From NCBI GenBank assembly GCA_043813805.1, contig JBDRKR010000018.1, positions 1-35,288 of the forward strand: DNA of 35,288 bases. Direction: 5' to 3'. Under the pieces are notes generated by a model. The model had not been told where the DNA came from. It saw only the letters and a list, made by a program, of their open reading frames with translations, and made no database searches. This stretch comes from 2-02-FULL-43-13 sp043813805 (lineage in GTDB: Bacteria > Patescibacteriota > Minisyncoccia > Minisyncoccales > MHMH01). Position numbers and translations under genes: made by a program. Shown piece by piece: positions 22,054 through 29,703 of this stretch (positions are counted from its first letter, which is position 1; every line of letters begins with the position of its first letter).

Positions 22054-23278
22054 GGTATTTTTCCACCATTTTTTTAAATATATTCCCTCTTTCAGCGTAA
22101 TCCTTAAAAATGCCGAAGCTCGGCGAGGCCGGCGACATCAGGCATATTTTATCTTTGCCGGTATGTTGGTACGCCAGCTTTACCGCCGTCGCCATATTTT
22201 TTACAAAAAAATATTGGAAATTGGAAATTGGAAATTGGAAATTTTCGATGGCTTTAATGATTCGTGCACCGGTAGTTGGAAATAAAATAAGCGTTTTTAT
22301 ATCGCTCTTGAGTAGTCTTTTTGCTAAGCCATCGAACGATAGTCCCCTGTCAAATCCGCCCAAGATTAAGGTTTGAACTTCGTTTCCGAGAAAGTCCAGA
22401 GCTTCGATGGTTGTTTCAGGTATGGTCGATAAAGAATCGTTGTAAAACTCAATTCCTTTGAATTTGCCGACATACTCTAAGCGGTGCGGCAGGAATTCAA
22501 ACTTTTTTAACTCGGGCACTTTGAATATCTTGGCCACGGCTTTGGCCGCCGCGATATCGAGTTCGTAATACTTTCCTTTAATGGGGGCTTTCTTTGCTTT
22601 TGATGTTTTGGCTATTTTTCCGACCTCTTTGTCTTGGGAATTATATATCAGATAATCGTTTTTGGTTTGGAATTTCGCGATGTTAGATTTGGCTCCTGCG
22701 TATTCTTTGAAATTGCGGTAATAGTCCAAGTGCTCCGGGTAGATGTTCAGCAAAATGGCAATTTTAGGACTTTTTTTCAAGTTATAGAGTTGGTGCGCCG
22801 ACAATTCGTAGACAAAAATTGATTGAGGTTCAGCCTCGTTTAAAAAGGAAAGGACGGGCTGGCCGATGTTGCCTATCAAATGGGCTTTGAGGCCCGCTTT
22901 TTTCAGCGTTTGGTAAATAAAAGAGGCGGTGGTGCTTTTACCCTTGGTGCCCGTCACCCCGATGATTGTCCCGGGGCAGTTATCAAAAAAAATATCAGTT
23001 TGCGTGATTATCTTGTCGAGGCTCGACTCCGGCAATATTTTAAAAGGAATGCCCGGCGTTTTAATAATTACATCATAATCCTTAATCGAGCTGAGATAGC
23101 TCTTCCCCAAATGCCATTTTATGTTTTTATCAGATGAAAGAGGTTTGACCTCTGTCATATCGGCGATGCCCAGAACTTTTTTTGGGAACAATTTACGCAG
23201 AAACTTAAAAGTGTCTTGGCCCTCCCGGCCAAAACCAAGTATCAATATCTTTTTATCTTTTAACTCGTTTGATTCCAT
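22046..23278 (-). CDS. murD: MurD-type ligase (UDP-MurNAc-L-alanine glutamate ligase)
   Basis: 410 residues. It adds glutamate to UDP-MurNAc-L-Ala. The N-terminal Rossmann domain has KILILGFGREG, the central Mur-ligase ATPase has GVTGTKGKSTTASFIYQ, and ELSAHQL, NIYPEHLDYY and YNDSLSTIPETTIEAL follow, with PASPSFGIFKDYAERG at the C-terminus. The neighbouring murL suggests that this is MurD2, which would add L-Glu rather than D-Glu (inference). Two repeats are translated within it: residues 41-49 (MTEVKPLSS) from a palindrome shared with intergenic regions, and residues about 346-355 (NFQFPISNF) from a heptamer repeat. Both fall in regions that vary between homologues. It overlaps murL by 26 bases. 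Confidence 0.95.
   Translation of the reverse strand: MESNELKDKKILILGFGREGQDTFKFLRKLFPKKVLGIADMTEVKPLSSDKNIKWHLGKSYLSSIKDYDVIIKTPGIPFKILPESSLDKIITQTDIFFDNCPGTIIGVTGTKGKSTTASFIYQTLKKAGLKAHLIGNIGQPVLSFLNEAEPQSIFVYELSAHQLYNLKKSPKIAILLNIYPEHLDYYRNFKEYAGAKSNIAKFQTKNDYLIYNSQDKEVGKIAKTSKAKKAPIKGKYYELDIAAAKAVAKIFKVPELKKFEFLPHRLEYVGKFKGIEFYNDSLSTIPETTIEALDFLGNEVQTLILGGFDRGLSFDGLAKRLLKSDIKTLILFPTTGARIIKAIENFQFPISNFQYFFVKNMATAVKLAYQHTGKDKICLMSPASPSFGIFKDYAERGNIFKKMVEKYHD
22214..22241. repeat. Tandem heptamer TTGGAAA x4 inside murD
   Basis: Four perfect head-to-tail copies of TTGGAAA. Three units make 21 bases, so the repeat keeps frame every seven codons and reads NFQFPIS in murD. I remember the same low-complexity peptide from other Parcubacteria proteins, which would make it a general intruding repeat. 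Confidence 0.9.
23133..23157. repeat. AAAGAGG/CCTCTTT palindrome, in frame within murD
   Basis: GATGAAAGAGGTTTGACCTC then TGTCAT, one base different from a perfect palindrome. It matches the intergenic copy at 24683-24709 almost base for base. In murD it is read as MTEVKPLSS (residues 41-49). Confidence 0.82.
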
Positions 23279-24602
23279 CGTATTTCTGCAAAAGATAGGG
23301 GAGGCTTTGGCCTCCTTCTTTTTTCGCCTTAGCCAAACTTAAACGCAAAGCTTCGTTGGTTTCTCGATAAGTGCCAACGCATTCAAAGGGTTTGTGTTTT
23401 CCCTGCCCAAGTAAGCTTTTTAGAGTAGACAGTAAACTTTTTTCTTCAAAGAGGTCTTTACCGAAAATCACCAGAAGTTGTTTTCTGGTTAAAAAAGGAT
23501 AAAGCATCAGGTAAACAAAAAGGCACTTAGGGCAATAGCCGCACCATTTTTCCCCGGTTTTCAATCCCTTATTGCAGCTGGAAAAAGCCGGAAAATACTT
23601 CGGGTATTTCGCGAACATTTTGGCGATCTGCAGTTCCGTGTATTTTCTTAGATAACTGAAATAGTTTATGTTTTTCGCCAAATATTTTTGGCTATAAATC
23701 CTAAACATCTTTTCAAACTCGGATGTTTTCGCCCATTGGTGATTGATGGATTTCCCAAAATATATCACATTGCCTTCATTGGCGCTTTTTTCGTTGGAGA
23801 AAGCAATGTTTTTGTAATCAAATAAAACGGCGCAAAAAACCGATAAGAACGAAAGAACGGCGGTAAAAGGAGTGTGGCCGTTAAGATATCCCTTGGCGTT
23901 TAAAGTCAGAAGTCCTTGGTCGATTTTTCTTTCTACTATTATCGGCGATTTAAGGCCGGCTATTTTGACCGTTTTTTTAGCGGCACGGGAAGGATTAAGC
24001 AAAAAGCAGTTTATTCTCTCATCTTTCTCTTTTAAAAGATTTAAAGTAACAATAGAGTCTTTTCCTCCGCCGACAGGTATCAGATAGCCTTCTTTCAGCT
24101 CAAGATCGGTTGTGCCTAAAGCTGGAGCTGAGATGCTCGGGTTAACGCTGATTTTCAGGAAATCAGGTTCCCGCCAGTCAATTTTATTCTCGTAGAAAAA
24201 TTGACCCATGCTCTTGATTATCAGGTTGCGCCACCAGGCCGCCTGATCTTTATCTGGAGCTCCGGCTCTGATAATAATTTCAGGCGAGCATGTTGTTTTC
24301 CAGTAGCTTGGTATTTCCATCAGTCCCAGATGAAAAACGAAGTTGTTTAAGGCTTTTTTATCTAAATGCGAAGCATTCAAGGTTTCTGTCGAAGACAGGG
24401 CTCTTATTTTTCCCAGGCGGCCTTCGGGAATGTTTTTAATGACGATCCTTGGCTTGAAGACAATATCGGGCTCAATTTTAAAGCAGAAGGAGATTTTCAA
24501 ATTGCCACTTTTTATACGGTAAGAGTACTTTTGGTAAATGAACGCCGGGTATTTTTTGCGCAAAGTATCCAGTTTCCTATGAAGTGAAAACGCAGTTTTC
24601 AT
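23253..24602 (-). CDS. murL: MurL, UDP-MurNAc-L-Ala-L-Glu epimerase
   Basis: About 449 residues. MurL converts UDP-MurNAc-L-Ala-L-Glu to the D-Glu form using ATP and Mg2+, in a pathway described in Xanthomonas where MurD2 first attaches L-Glu. Visible family features are the PP-loop-like YLIPVGGGKDSIVTLNLL, AFSNEKSANEGNV with INHQWAKTSEFE, and the Cys motif WCGYCPKCLFVYLML. The gene is directly upstream of murD with a 26-base overlap, as expected for this pathway. An ATG at 24611 lies inside the -10 box, so the Met at 24602 is preferred. The message would be leaderless or carry a leader of only a base or so. Confidence 0.9.
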   Translation of the reverse strand: MKTAFSLHRKLDTLRKKYPAFIYQKYSYRIKSGNLKISFCFKIEPDIVFKPRIVIKNIPEGRLGKIRALSSTETLNASHLDKKALNNFVFHLGLMEIPSYWKTTCSPEIIIRAGAPDKDQAAWWRNLIIKSMGQFFYENKIDWREPDFLKISVNPSISAPALGTTDLELKEGYLIPVGGGKDSIVTLNLLKEKDERINCFLLNPSRAAKKTVKIAGLKSPIIVERKIDQGLLTLNAKGYLNGHTPFTAVLSFLSVFCAVLFDYKNIAFSNEKSANEGNVIYFGKSINHQWAKTSEFEKMFRIYSQKYLAKNINYFSYLRKYTELQIAKMFAKYPKYFPAFSSCNKGLKTGEKWCGYCPKCLFVYLMLYPFLTRKQLLVIFGKDLFEEKSLLSTLKSLLGQGKHKPFECVGTYRETNEALRLSLAKAKKEGGQSLPYLLQKYDGIKRVKR

Positions 24603-24609
24603 ATACCCC

Positions 24610-24639
24610 ATTATACCCCGTCCATCCGTAGCCCCGCAA
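24610..24639 (-). promoter_or_regulatory. Promoter of the murL-murD-ftsW-murG operon
   Basis: On the minus strand: TTGCGG (24639-24634), 18-base spacer, perfect TATAAT (24615-24610). The predicted start near 24603 is 1 base from the ATG at 24602. The -35 sits in a small GCCCC/GGGGC hairpin (24631-24644). Confidence 0.65.
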
Positions 24640-24655
24640 GGGGCGAAGGAGGAAC

Positions 24656-24681
24656 AAAAACCCGCCTTCGGTCAAAGGCGG
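24656..24681 (-). terminator. Intrinsic terminator after mraY
   Basis: Stem CCGCCTT (24662-24668) with AAGGCGG (24675-24681), loop of 6, then G and five Ts on the minus strand. It separates the suf-to-mraY operon from the murL operon. Confidence 0.88.
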
Positions 24682-24682
24682 A

Positions 24683-24709
24683 GATGAAAGAGGTTTGACC
24701 TTTTTCATC
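24683..24709. repeat. AAAGAGG/CCTCTTT palindrome, intergenic copy
   Basis: GATGAAAGAGGTTTGACC followed by TTTTTCATC, a near-perfect palindrome between the mraY stop and its terminator. It matches the copy inside murD. Confidence 0.8.
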
Positions 24710-24726
24710 TTGGGATTGGAATAGAT

Positions 24727-25800
24727 TTAACCTAAAAGGCGGATGCCTATGCCGATGATGGCGCAAACTACGCCGATGATCCAAAATCTCATTGTGACTT
24801 GGTGGGCGGGCCAGCCCTTGGCCTCGAAGTGATGATGGATGGGTGCGGCTAAAAGTATTTTTTTGTGGCGAAATTTTTTGGAAAGCAATTGCAAAATAAC
24901 CGAGCCCGATTCCAGAACCAGCAAGAACCCGATAATGGGCAATACCAAAACAGAGTCAGTCAAAAAAGCCACGACAGTCAAGGCCGCGCAAAGACCCATC
25001 ATGCCGGTTTCCCCCATATAAAAGCGGGCCGGCGGAATATTGAACCACAAAAAAGCCAATAGCGCTCCTAAAATCACGGCGCAGAAAGCGGCGACATTAA
25101 TTTGTCCCAGAAATAAAGCGATGCCGGCAAACGCTCCGAAAATGGCGGCGAAAGTTCCGCCGGCGAGGCCGTCCAGGCCGTCAATCACTCCGCCCGAATA
25201 AACAGCCATCATTACGATAATAAACAAGGGCAGATACAAAATGCCTATTTCGAAATCTCCCATGCCCGGTACGTGCAAACTTGACCACCCAAGTTTGTAA
25301 TAGAACCACCAGGCTCCGACGGCGCCAATGACGCCCATGAGCATAATTCTTTGTCCCAAAGTTAATCCTTTCGCGATGTATTTGCCCCGGCCCAAGACCT
25401 GCAAGAAATCATCTAAAAATCCCACTAAAGCGGCCGAAATTAAAGCAAAAAATGGCAGCCAGGTCTGTCCCCGATTAAGAAAGTTAAGCTTTTCCAGCCA
25501 CCAAATGTTGATGCCTGTTTTGTGGATCGCATAAAAAAAGAGAGCCAAAAATAAAGGAACCAGCCAAATTAAGAGGCCCCCGAATCTCGGAATATGGGTT
25601 TCGCCTTCAGAGTGGAACTTTTGGAAGTACGTTAAGTCTTTGCCGTCAATCGCCTGGGTCCTCACAGTCTTTCGCCAAAGCTGGTATTTATATAAAACTT
25701 TGGTCAAAAACGGAGTTAATGCAAAAGCAATTAAAAAACTTAACACTCCCAAGGTGAATATTTTAATGACGTCAAGGGCTGCTTCGGGTAAGTAGAGCAT
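24727..25800 (-). CDS. mraY: MraY, phospho-MurNAc-pentapeptide transferase
   Basis: 357 residues with about ten membrane helices. MraY moves phospho-MurNAc-pentapeptide onto undecaprenyl phosphate, making lipid I. Motifs are FQKFHSEGETHIPRFGG near the N-terminus, FLDDFLQVLGRGKYIAKGL with the Asp pair, VIDGLDGLAGG, MGETGMMGLCAAL, and IHHHFEAKGWPAHQVTMRFW. The length is normal and all catalytic motifs are present. It is the last gene of the sufS operon, 3 bases after the carboxypeptidase gene, ending at a strong terminator. Confidence 0.96.
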   Translation of the reverse strand: MLYLPEAALDVIKIFTLGVLSFLIAFALTPFLTKVLYKYQLWRKTVRTQAIDGKDLTYFQKFHSEGETHIPRFGGLLIWLVPLFLALFFYAIHKTGINIWWLEKLNFLNRGQTWLPFFALISAALVGFLDDFLQVLGRGKYIAKGLTLGQRIMLMGVIGAVGAWWFYYKLGWSSLHVPGMGDFEIGILYLPLFIIVMMAVYSGGVIDGLDGLAGGTFAAIFGAFAGIALFLGQINVAAFCAVILGALLAFLWFNIPPARFYMGETGMMGLCAALTVVAFLTDSVLVLPIIGFLLVLESGSVILQLLSKKFRHKKILLAAPIHHHFEAKGWPAHQVTMRFWIIGVVCAIIGIGIRLLG

Positions 25801-25803
25801 AAA

Positions 25804-26778
25804 TTACCACCGGTAAGCTTCTCTTTCCCAATTAATTAGCTTTTCCATTTCGCTGAAACGGTCAGCCTTAGTCCCTAAAATAACATTGATGATCCGCCCC
25901 TTGCCATTGGGCGCTTCCACTACCAGGACAAAACAACCAAGGGCCGTGTCGGTATAGCCGGTTTTTCCGCCGATGATTCCGGGAATCACTCCCAAAAGCT
26001 TATTGGTGCTGATAAGGGTTTCGCCGTAAAGATTGATTTTGGGAGTTGAAAGAATTTCCCAAACCAGAGGGGCTGTAAGCAAATGTTTCGTCAATTGCGA
26101 TAAATCGCGGGCGCTGGAAACATTGATCTTTTCTTTTGGTTCCTGAGCTTCCGGGTCAAGGCCGCTTGAATTGACAAAGCGAGTGTTGCTCAAATTCAGA
26201 CTTTTAGCGTTTTCATTCATCATTCCGACGAAAACTTTCTCATCTACGCCGTCATAGTCGTTAGCCAGTGCAAATGCGGCGTCGTTGCTTGATTCCATAA
26301 GCAGCGGATAAAGCAGCTGTTGTACGGTTAAAACGTCCCCGATCCTTAATTTTCCAAAATCTTCTTCTTGCGAAACCGCCTCTTTGGTAATAACAATCTC
26401 CTTTGTTAAATCGTAGTTTTTTAAAATAACATCAACTGTCGTCAACTTGCTTAAGCTGGCAATAGGCAGAGCTTCATCAGGGTTTTTTTCAAAAAGTATT
26501 TTTTCTCCGCCCCGATTATTCAATAAAACAGAAATCACGGCTCGGGCCTCAATCTCCGGATTTTCGACGGAATTATTCCGAATGGGTTTAGCATCTCTTA
26601 TCAGTTGGATGAATTCCATTTGGTTGGCTTGGGCGGCCAGTATTTTGGGATTTGAAGCGAATTCCCGGCCTAAGAAAAATCCCTCCAAGTCTTGTTCTAA
26701 AAAATTAGCGCCCCACGTTGCGGAAGAAATAAAAACCAAAGCGATCAGGAAAAATTTTAGATTATTGGTAAAAGTCAT
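25804..26778 (-). CDS. dacA: D-alanyl-D-alanine carboxypeptidase (S11, PBP5-like)
   Basis: 324 residues. It trims the terminal D-Ala of the peptidoglycan stem peptide outside the membrane. A signal peptide or anchor (about 7-25) is followed by the penicillin-binding fold with all three motifs: Ser108-x-x-Lys111 (ASLSKLT), Ser163-x-Asn165 (ESSNDA) and Lys272-Thr-Gly274 (GKTGYTD). The chain ends soon after the catalytic domain, without the C-terminal beta domain and amphipathic anchor of E. coli PBP5. Retention therefore depends on the uncleaved N-terminus (inference). It overlaps aspS by ATGA. Confidence 0.93.
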   Translation of the reverse strand: MTFTNNLKFFLIALVFISSATWGANFLEQDLEGFFLGREFASNPKILAAQANQMEFIQLIRDAKPIRNNSVENPEIEARAVISVLLNNRGGEKILFEKNPDEALPIASLSKLTTVDVILKNYDLTKEIVITKEAVSQEEDFGKLRIGDVLTVQQLLYPLLMESSNDAAFALANDYDGVDEKVFVGMMNENAKSLNLSNTRFVNSSGLDPEAQEPKEKINVSSARDLSQLTKHLLTAPLVWEILSTPKINLYGETLISTNKLLGVIPGIIGGKTGYTDTALGCFVLVVEAPNGKGRIINVILGTKADRFSEMEKLINWEREAYRW

Positions 26779-28079
26779 TTTTTCTTTGTTTTTAACTTAT
26801 TATCAATCCTTTCCATGTCTCTGGGGAAAGGCGAAGCCTCTCTGATATTTTTCAAGTTTAAAATCTGTTTGATGATTCTTTCGAGCCCGAACGCAAACCC
26901 GCCTTCGGGCGGCATGCCGTATTTGAAGGCCTGCAGGTAGAAAGAAAAAGTGTCGGTTTTATTGCCCCACTTTTTGATATTTTGCACTAATTTGTCGTAT
27001 TCGTTGATTCTCTGTCCGCCCGTGATGATTTCCAGTCCCCTGCATAAAACATCAAAGCTTAAAGTATAATCAGGGTCGGCCGGATCTTCAAGAGTGTAAA
27101 AAGGCCTTTTTAGGGTCGGGTAATGCGTGATGAAAATTACGTCCGAACCGTATTTCTCCTTGGCCCAAAGGCAGATTTCCTGCTCGTCTTCGGGTGACAG
27201 ATCGGGTTCTTTAAGATTGTTGCGGTCTGTTCTTTCGAGAATGATTTTTTGGGCCTCCCGCATTTTAATTCTGGGAATTTCGCGGCCAAGTTCAGGAACA
27301 TCAACCGTAAGCTGTTTTAAATCAGCGAACATATTTCTGATGATGGTTTCGCAAGTTTCCATCAAATCCTGCCAAGAATCAATAAAGGCCATTTCCGCGT
27401 CCAAGCTCGTAAACTCGGCGATGTGGCGCGTGGTTACCGAGGGTTCTGCTCTGTAAACGTGGGCAACCGTGAAAACTCTTTCAAAGGCTCCCAGCATGAT
27501 TTGTTTGTAGATTTGTGGGCTTTGGGCTAAATACGCGTCATATTTGTAGTAATCGAGATGAAAAACATCCGCTCCTCCCTCAGCCACCACCGGTACGATG
27601 TTGGGAGACTGGAATTCGGTGAAGTCCAGAGATTTCAACGTTTTTCTGAAACTTTCTACAATATTTTCCCCCACTTTGAAAATATTTTTAATCTCGGGGT
27701 TTCTGATCATTAAAGGACGATAATCCAAGAGAGTCGGCAGATTAAGGTTCAGGTCTTTTTCCATGAGGTCAAAAGGCAGCGAAGCGGATTTAGCTAAAAT
27801 TTTGACTTCTTTTGCCTGCAATTCGACTTCTCCTGTCGCCATATCTTTATTGCCGGTTTGGCCCGGACGTTTTTTAACAAGACCCGCTATTTCCAGAACA
27901 TATTCTTCCTTGATCCCCTCGATCAGGGCCGGCGGGCAGACTACCTGTAAAACGCCGGTCCTGTCCCGCAGATCAATAAAAACAATCTTGCCGTGGTCGC
28001 GTCTCGTATTGACCCAACCCGCAATCCGGACCTCTTGGTCTAAATATTGAGGCGTTTCTTTGTTTAAAATTCTTTTCAT
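26775..28079 (-). CDS. aspS: Aspartyl-tRNA synthetase, short archaeal-like form
   Basis: 434 residues. The N-terminal OB fold (VRIAGWVNTRRDHGKIVFIDLRDRTG) is followed directly by the class II catalytic core: motif 2 RAEPSVTTRHIAEFTSLDAEMAF and motif 3 GMPPEGGFAFGLERI. The GAD insertion of standard bacterial AspRS (about 590 residues) is absent, so this is the archaeal/eukaryotic-like type. Such enzymes are often non-discriminating and work with GatCAB to make Asn-tRNA; that is possible here but not shown. It overlaps the histidine kinase by ATGA upstream and dacA by ATGA downstream. Confidence 0.95.
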   Translation of the reverse strand: MKRILNKETPQYLDQEVRIAGWVNTRRDHGKIVFIDLRDRTGVLQVVCPPALIEGIKEEYVLEIAGLVKKRPGQTGNKDMATGEVELQAKEVKILAKSASLPFDLMEKDLNLNLPTLLDYRPLMIRNPEIKNIFKVGENIVESFRKTLKSLDFTEFQSPNIVPVVAEGGADVFHLDYYKYDAYLAQSPQIYKQIMLGAFERVFTVAHVYRAEPSVTTRHIAEFTSLDAEMAFIDSWQDLMETCETIIRNMFADLKQLTVDVPELGREIPRIKMREAQKIILERTDRNNLKEPDLSPEDEQEICLWAKEKYGSDVIFITHYPTLKRPFYTLEDPADPDYTLSFDVLCRGLEIITGGQRINEYDKLVQNIKKWGNKTDTFSFYLQAFKYGMPPEGGFAFGLERIIKQILNLKNIREASPFPRDMERIDNKLKTKKK

Positions 28080-29260
28080 TTTATTGCTTGCCCTGAGCCG
28101 CGTCGAAGGGGCAATTCGATATAAAACGTCGATCCTTTATCTTTTCCTTCGCTTTCCACCCGGATGCGCCCTTCGTGCATCTCGACGAATTTTTTAGCCA
28201 CATGCAGGCCGACGCCCGCTCCATTGGTATAGAGTTTCGAGCCGGAAGCTGCTCGGGAGAACATTTGGAAAAGATTTTTCATTTCGTCTTCGGTGATGCC
28301 GACACCCGTGTCGGAAATAATGATCCGTTCCAGGGTTTCGGTTTTTTCCAATCGGATGGTAACGCCGCCGTCTGTGGTATATTTTATAGCATTATCAATA
28401 ATATTCAAGATGATTTGCCGGATTTTCGATTGGTCAGCCATGATTTGGGGCAGCGCTTTCTCGGGTTTCATCAGTTTTAAATATAAGCCATTTTTATCGG
28501 CATTGATTTTGAGTTCGCTGATAATTTCGGAAACAATTTTTTCCAAAGAAACGAGGACCGGGCTGAATGCTATTTTACCCGCTTCAAGTTTCGTCAGGTC
28601 TAAAAGATCATTGACCAAGTTTATCAGTTTCTCGTTGCTTTCATAGACATTTTGGAGCGGTTTTTTTAATCTTGGGAACAGTTTTCCGTAAGCGCCCTCA
28701 ATCATCATGGAAAGATATCCCTTCACCGCCGTTAAGGGCGTGCGTAATTGGTGAGAAGCTATAGAAATGAATTCAGACTTAGTCTCATCCAACTTTTTTA
28801 ATTTCCCATAAGCATTTTTCAGTTCTTTGGTTCTTTGTTCAACTTTGCTTTCAAGCCCTTTAGTCAATTCTTCCAAGGCTTCTTTAGCTTTTTTTTGGGC
28901 AAAAACAGCCTCAATGATTTTTTCCGTGCTCTTATTAAAAAAGTAGCCATAAACGATGACCAAAGTGAAAGCAGAGATAATTATCAACGTTGAAACCTCC
29001 CCTTCAATTAAAAAAGAGACGGTAAAGAGAGCAGCTATTAAAACTAAGCTGATTGTTTGATAATGCAAAAACAGGCAATTGCGGAATTTAAATTCACAAT
29101 ACTGGCAACGCCTATAGGGAGCGTAACTGAGGTTTTTAACCAGCCAGCAATTTCCGTTAATATATTCAGGCTTTCCTATTTCCGAGCGGAATGAGGAATC
29201 AAGGTTCTGCCGAGGAGAGGTAGGCACGGTTCTTATTGTTTTTTCTTTGAAATTATTCAC
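28076..29260 (-). CDS. Sensor histidine kinase with Cys-rich N-terminus
   Basis: 394 residues. A cytoplasmic-looking N-terminus carries four Cys (38, 52, 55, 62; C-x13-C-x2-C-x6-C) with His66 close by, which could bind a metal. Two membrane helices (about 68-108) and a coiled coil (about 115-160) follow. The HisKA domain has the phospho-acceptor His170 (SHQLRTPL). The ATPase domain shows NIIDNAIKYT, DTGVGI and GAGVGLHVAKKF. There is no periplasmic sensor domain. The last residues (PLRRGSGQAIK) come from a palindromic repeat at 28088-28114. The likely partner is the receiver protein at 31431-31805. The signal is unknown. It overlaps aspS by ATGA. Confidence 0.92.
   Translation of the reverse strand: MNNFKEKTIRTVPTSPRQNLDSSFRSEIGKPEYINGNCWLVKNLSYAPYRRCQYCEFKFRNCLFLHYQTISLVLIAALFTVSFLIEGEVSTLIIISAFTLVIVYGYFFNKSTEKIIEAVFAQKKAKEALEELTKGLESKVEQRTKELKNAYGKLKKLDETKSEFISIASHQLRTPLTAVKGYLSMMIEGAYGKLFPRLKKPLQNVYESNEKLINLVNDLLDLTKLEAGKIAFSPVLVSLEKIVSEIISELKINADKNGLYLKLMKPEKALPQIMADQSKIRQIILNIIDNAIKYTTDGGVTIRLEKTETLERIIISDTGVGITEDEMKNLFQMFSRAASGSKLYTNGAGVGLHVAKKFVEMHEGRIRVESEGKDKGSTFYIELPLRRGSGQAIK
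28088..28114. repeat. CCCTGAGC...TCGAAGGG-type repeat at the end of the kinase gene
   Basis: An imperfect palindrome with core CCCTGAGCCGCGTCGAAGGG (28091-28110) flanked by TTG and GCAA. It encodes the C-terminal residues of the histidine kinase. Same core type as the repeat at 3160-3182. Confidence 0.72.
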
Positions 29261-29273
29261 TTTTTTCCGTCGC

Positions 29274-29699
29274 TTACTTCTTAAAAATTTTTTTGAAAAA
29301 GACGTACATCAGAGTAGCCACGCAAAAACCGACAAAACAAGCCAAAAATATCAACAAAACCATTATTAAAATAAAAATCCAGGCAAAATCAACAAACTTG
29401 CCGAAATAAATGAATAAAAAACCTAAAAAGAGTAGTCCCCCTGTCATACCGGAGACAAAGTTTAATTCTCCCGATTCTTTTCGAATCGGTTTTAATCTTT
29501 CTTTCAGCAGCTTTCTTAAAACTAAGGCATGAAATTGATAAGGGATATTAAGCTTCACGGAAAAAATTCCCAAAATCATCAAAAGGCTAACCGCCAAAAC
29601 CAGCCAGTGACTATGAATTAAAAAAGCAATCAGAGTTAAGGTTCCGTAAGTGGCTCTGGAAAATCTCAAAGAGCTGTCGTAAATTTGGCATTGTTGCAT
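29274..29699 (-). CDS. DUF4395-like membrane protein
   Basis: 141 residues with four predicted membrane helices in two pairs (about 15-45 and 83-135), separated by a basic loop (LRKLLKERLKPIRKES). The arrangement, the HALVLRKLLKERLKP segment and the final GFCVATLMY resemble DUF4395, a small membrane family of unknown function often near redox or sulfur genes. Here it lies between sufE (4 bases) and the histidine kinase (13 bases), in the same operon. The family assignment is from memory of its pattern. Confidence 0.7.
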   Translation of the reverse strand: MQQCQIYDSSLRFSRATYGTLTLIAFLIHSHWLVLAVSLLMILGIFSVKLNIPYQFHALVLRKLLKERLKPIRKESGELNFVSGMTGGLLFLGFLFIYFGKFVDFAWIFILIMVLLIFLACFVGFCVATLMYVFFKKIFKK

Positions 29700-29703
29700 A
29701 TTT

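Noticed and set aside
22214..22241. Short CRISPR-like array
   Set aside because: The heptamers are head to tail without spacers and lie inside murD.
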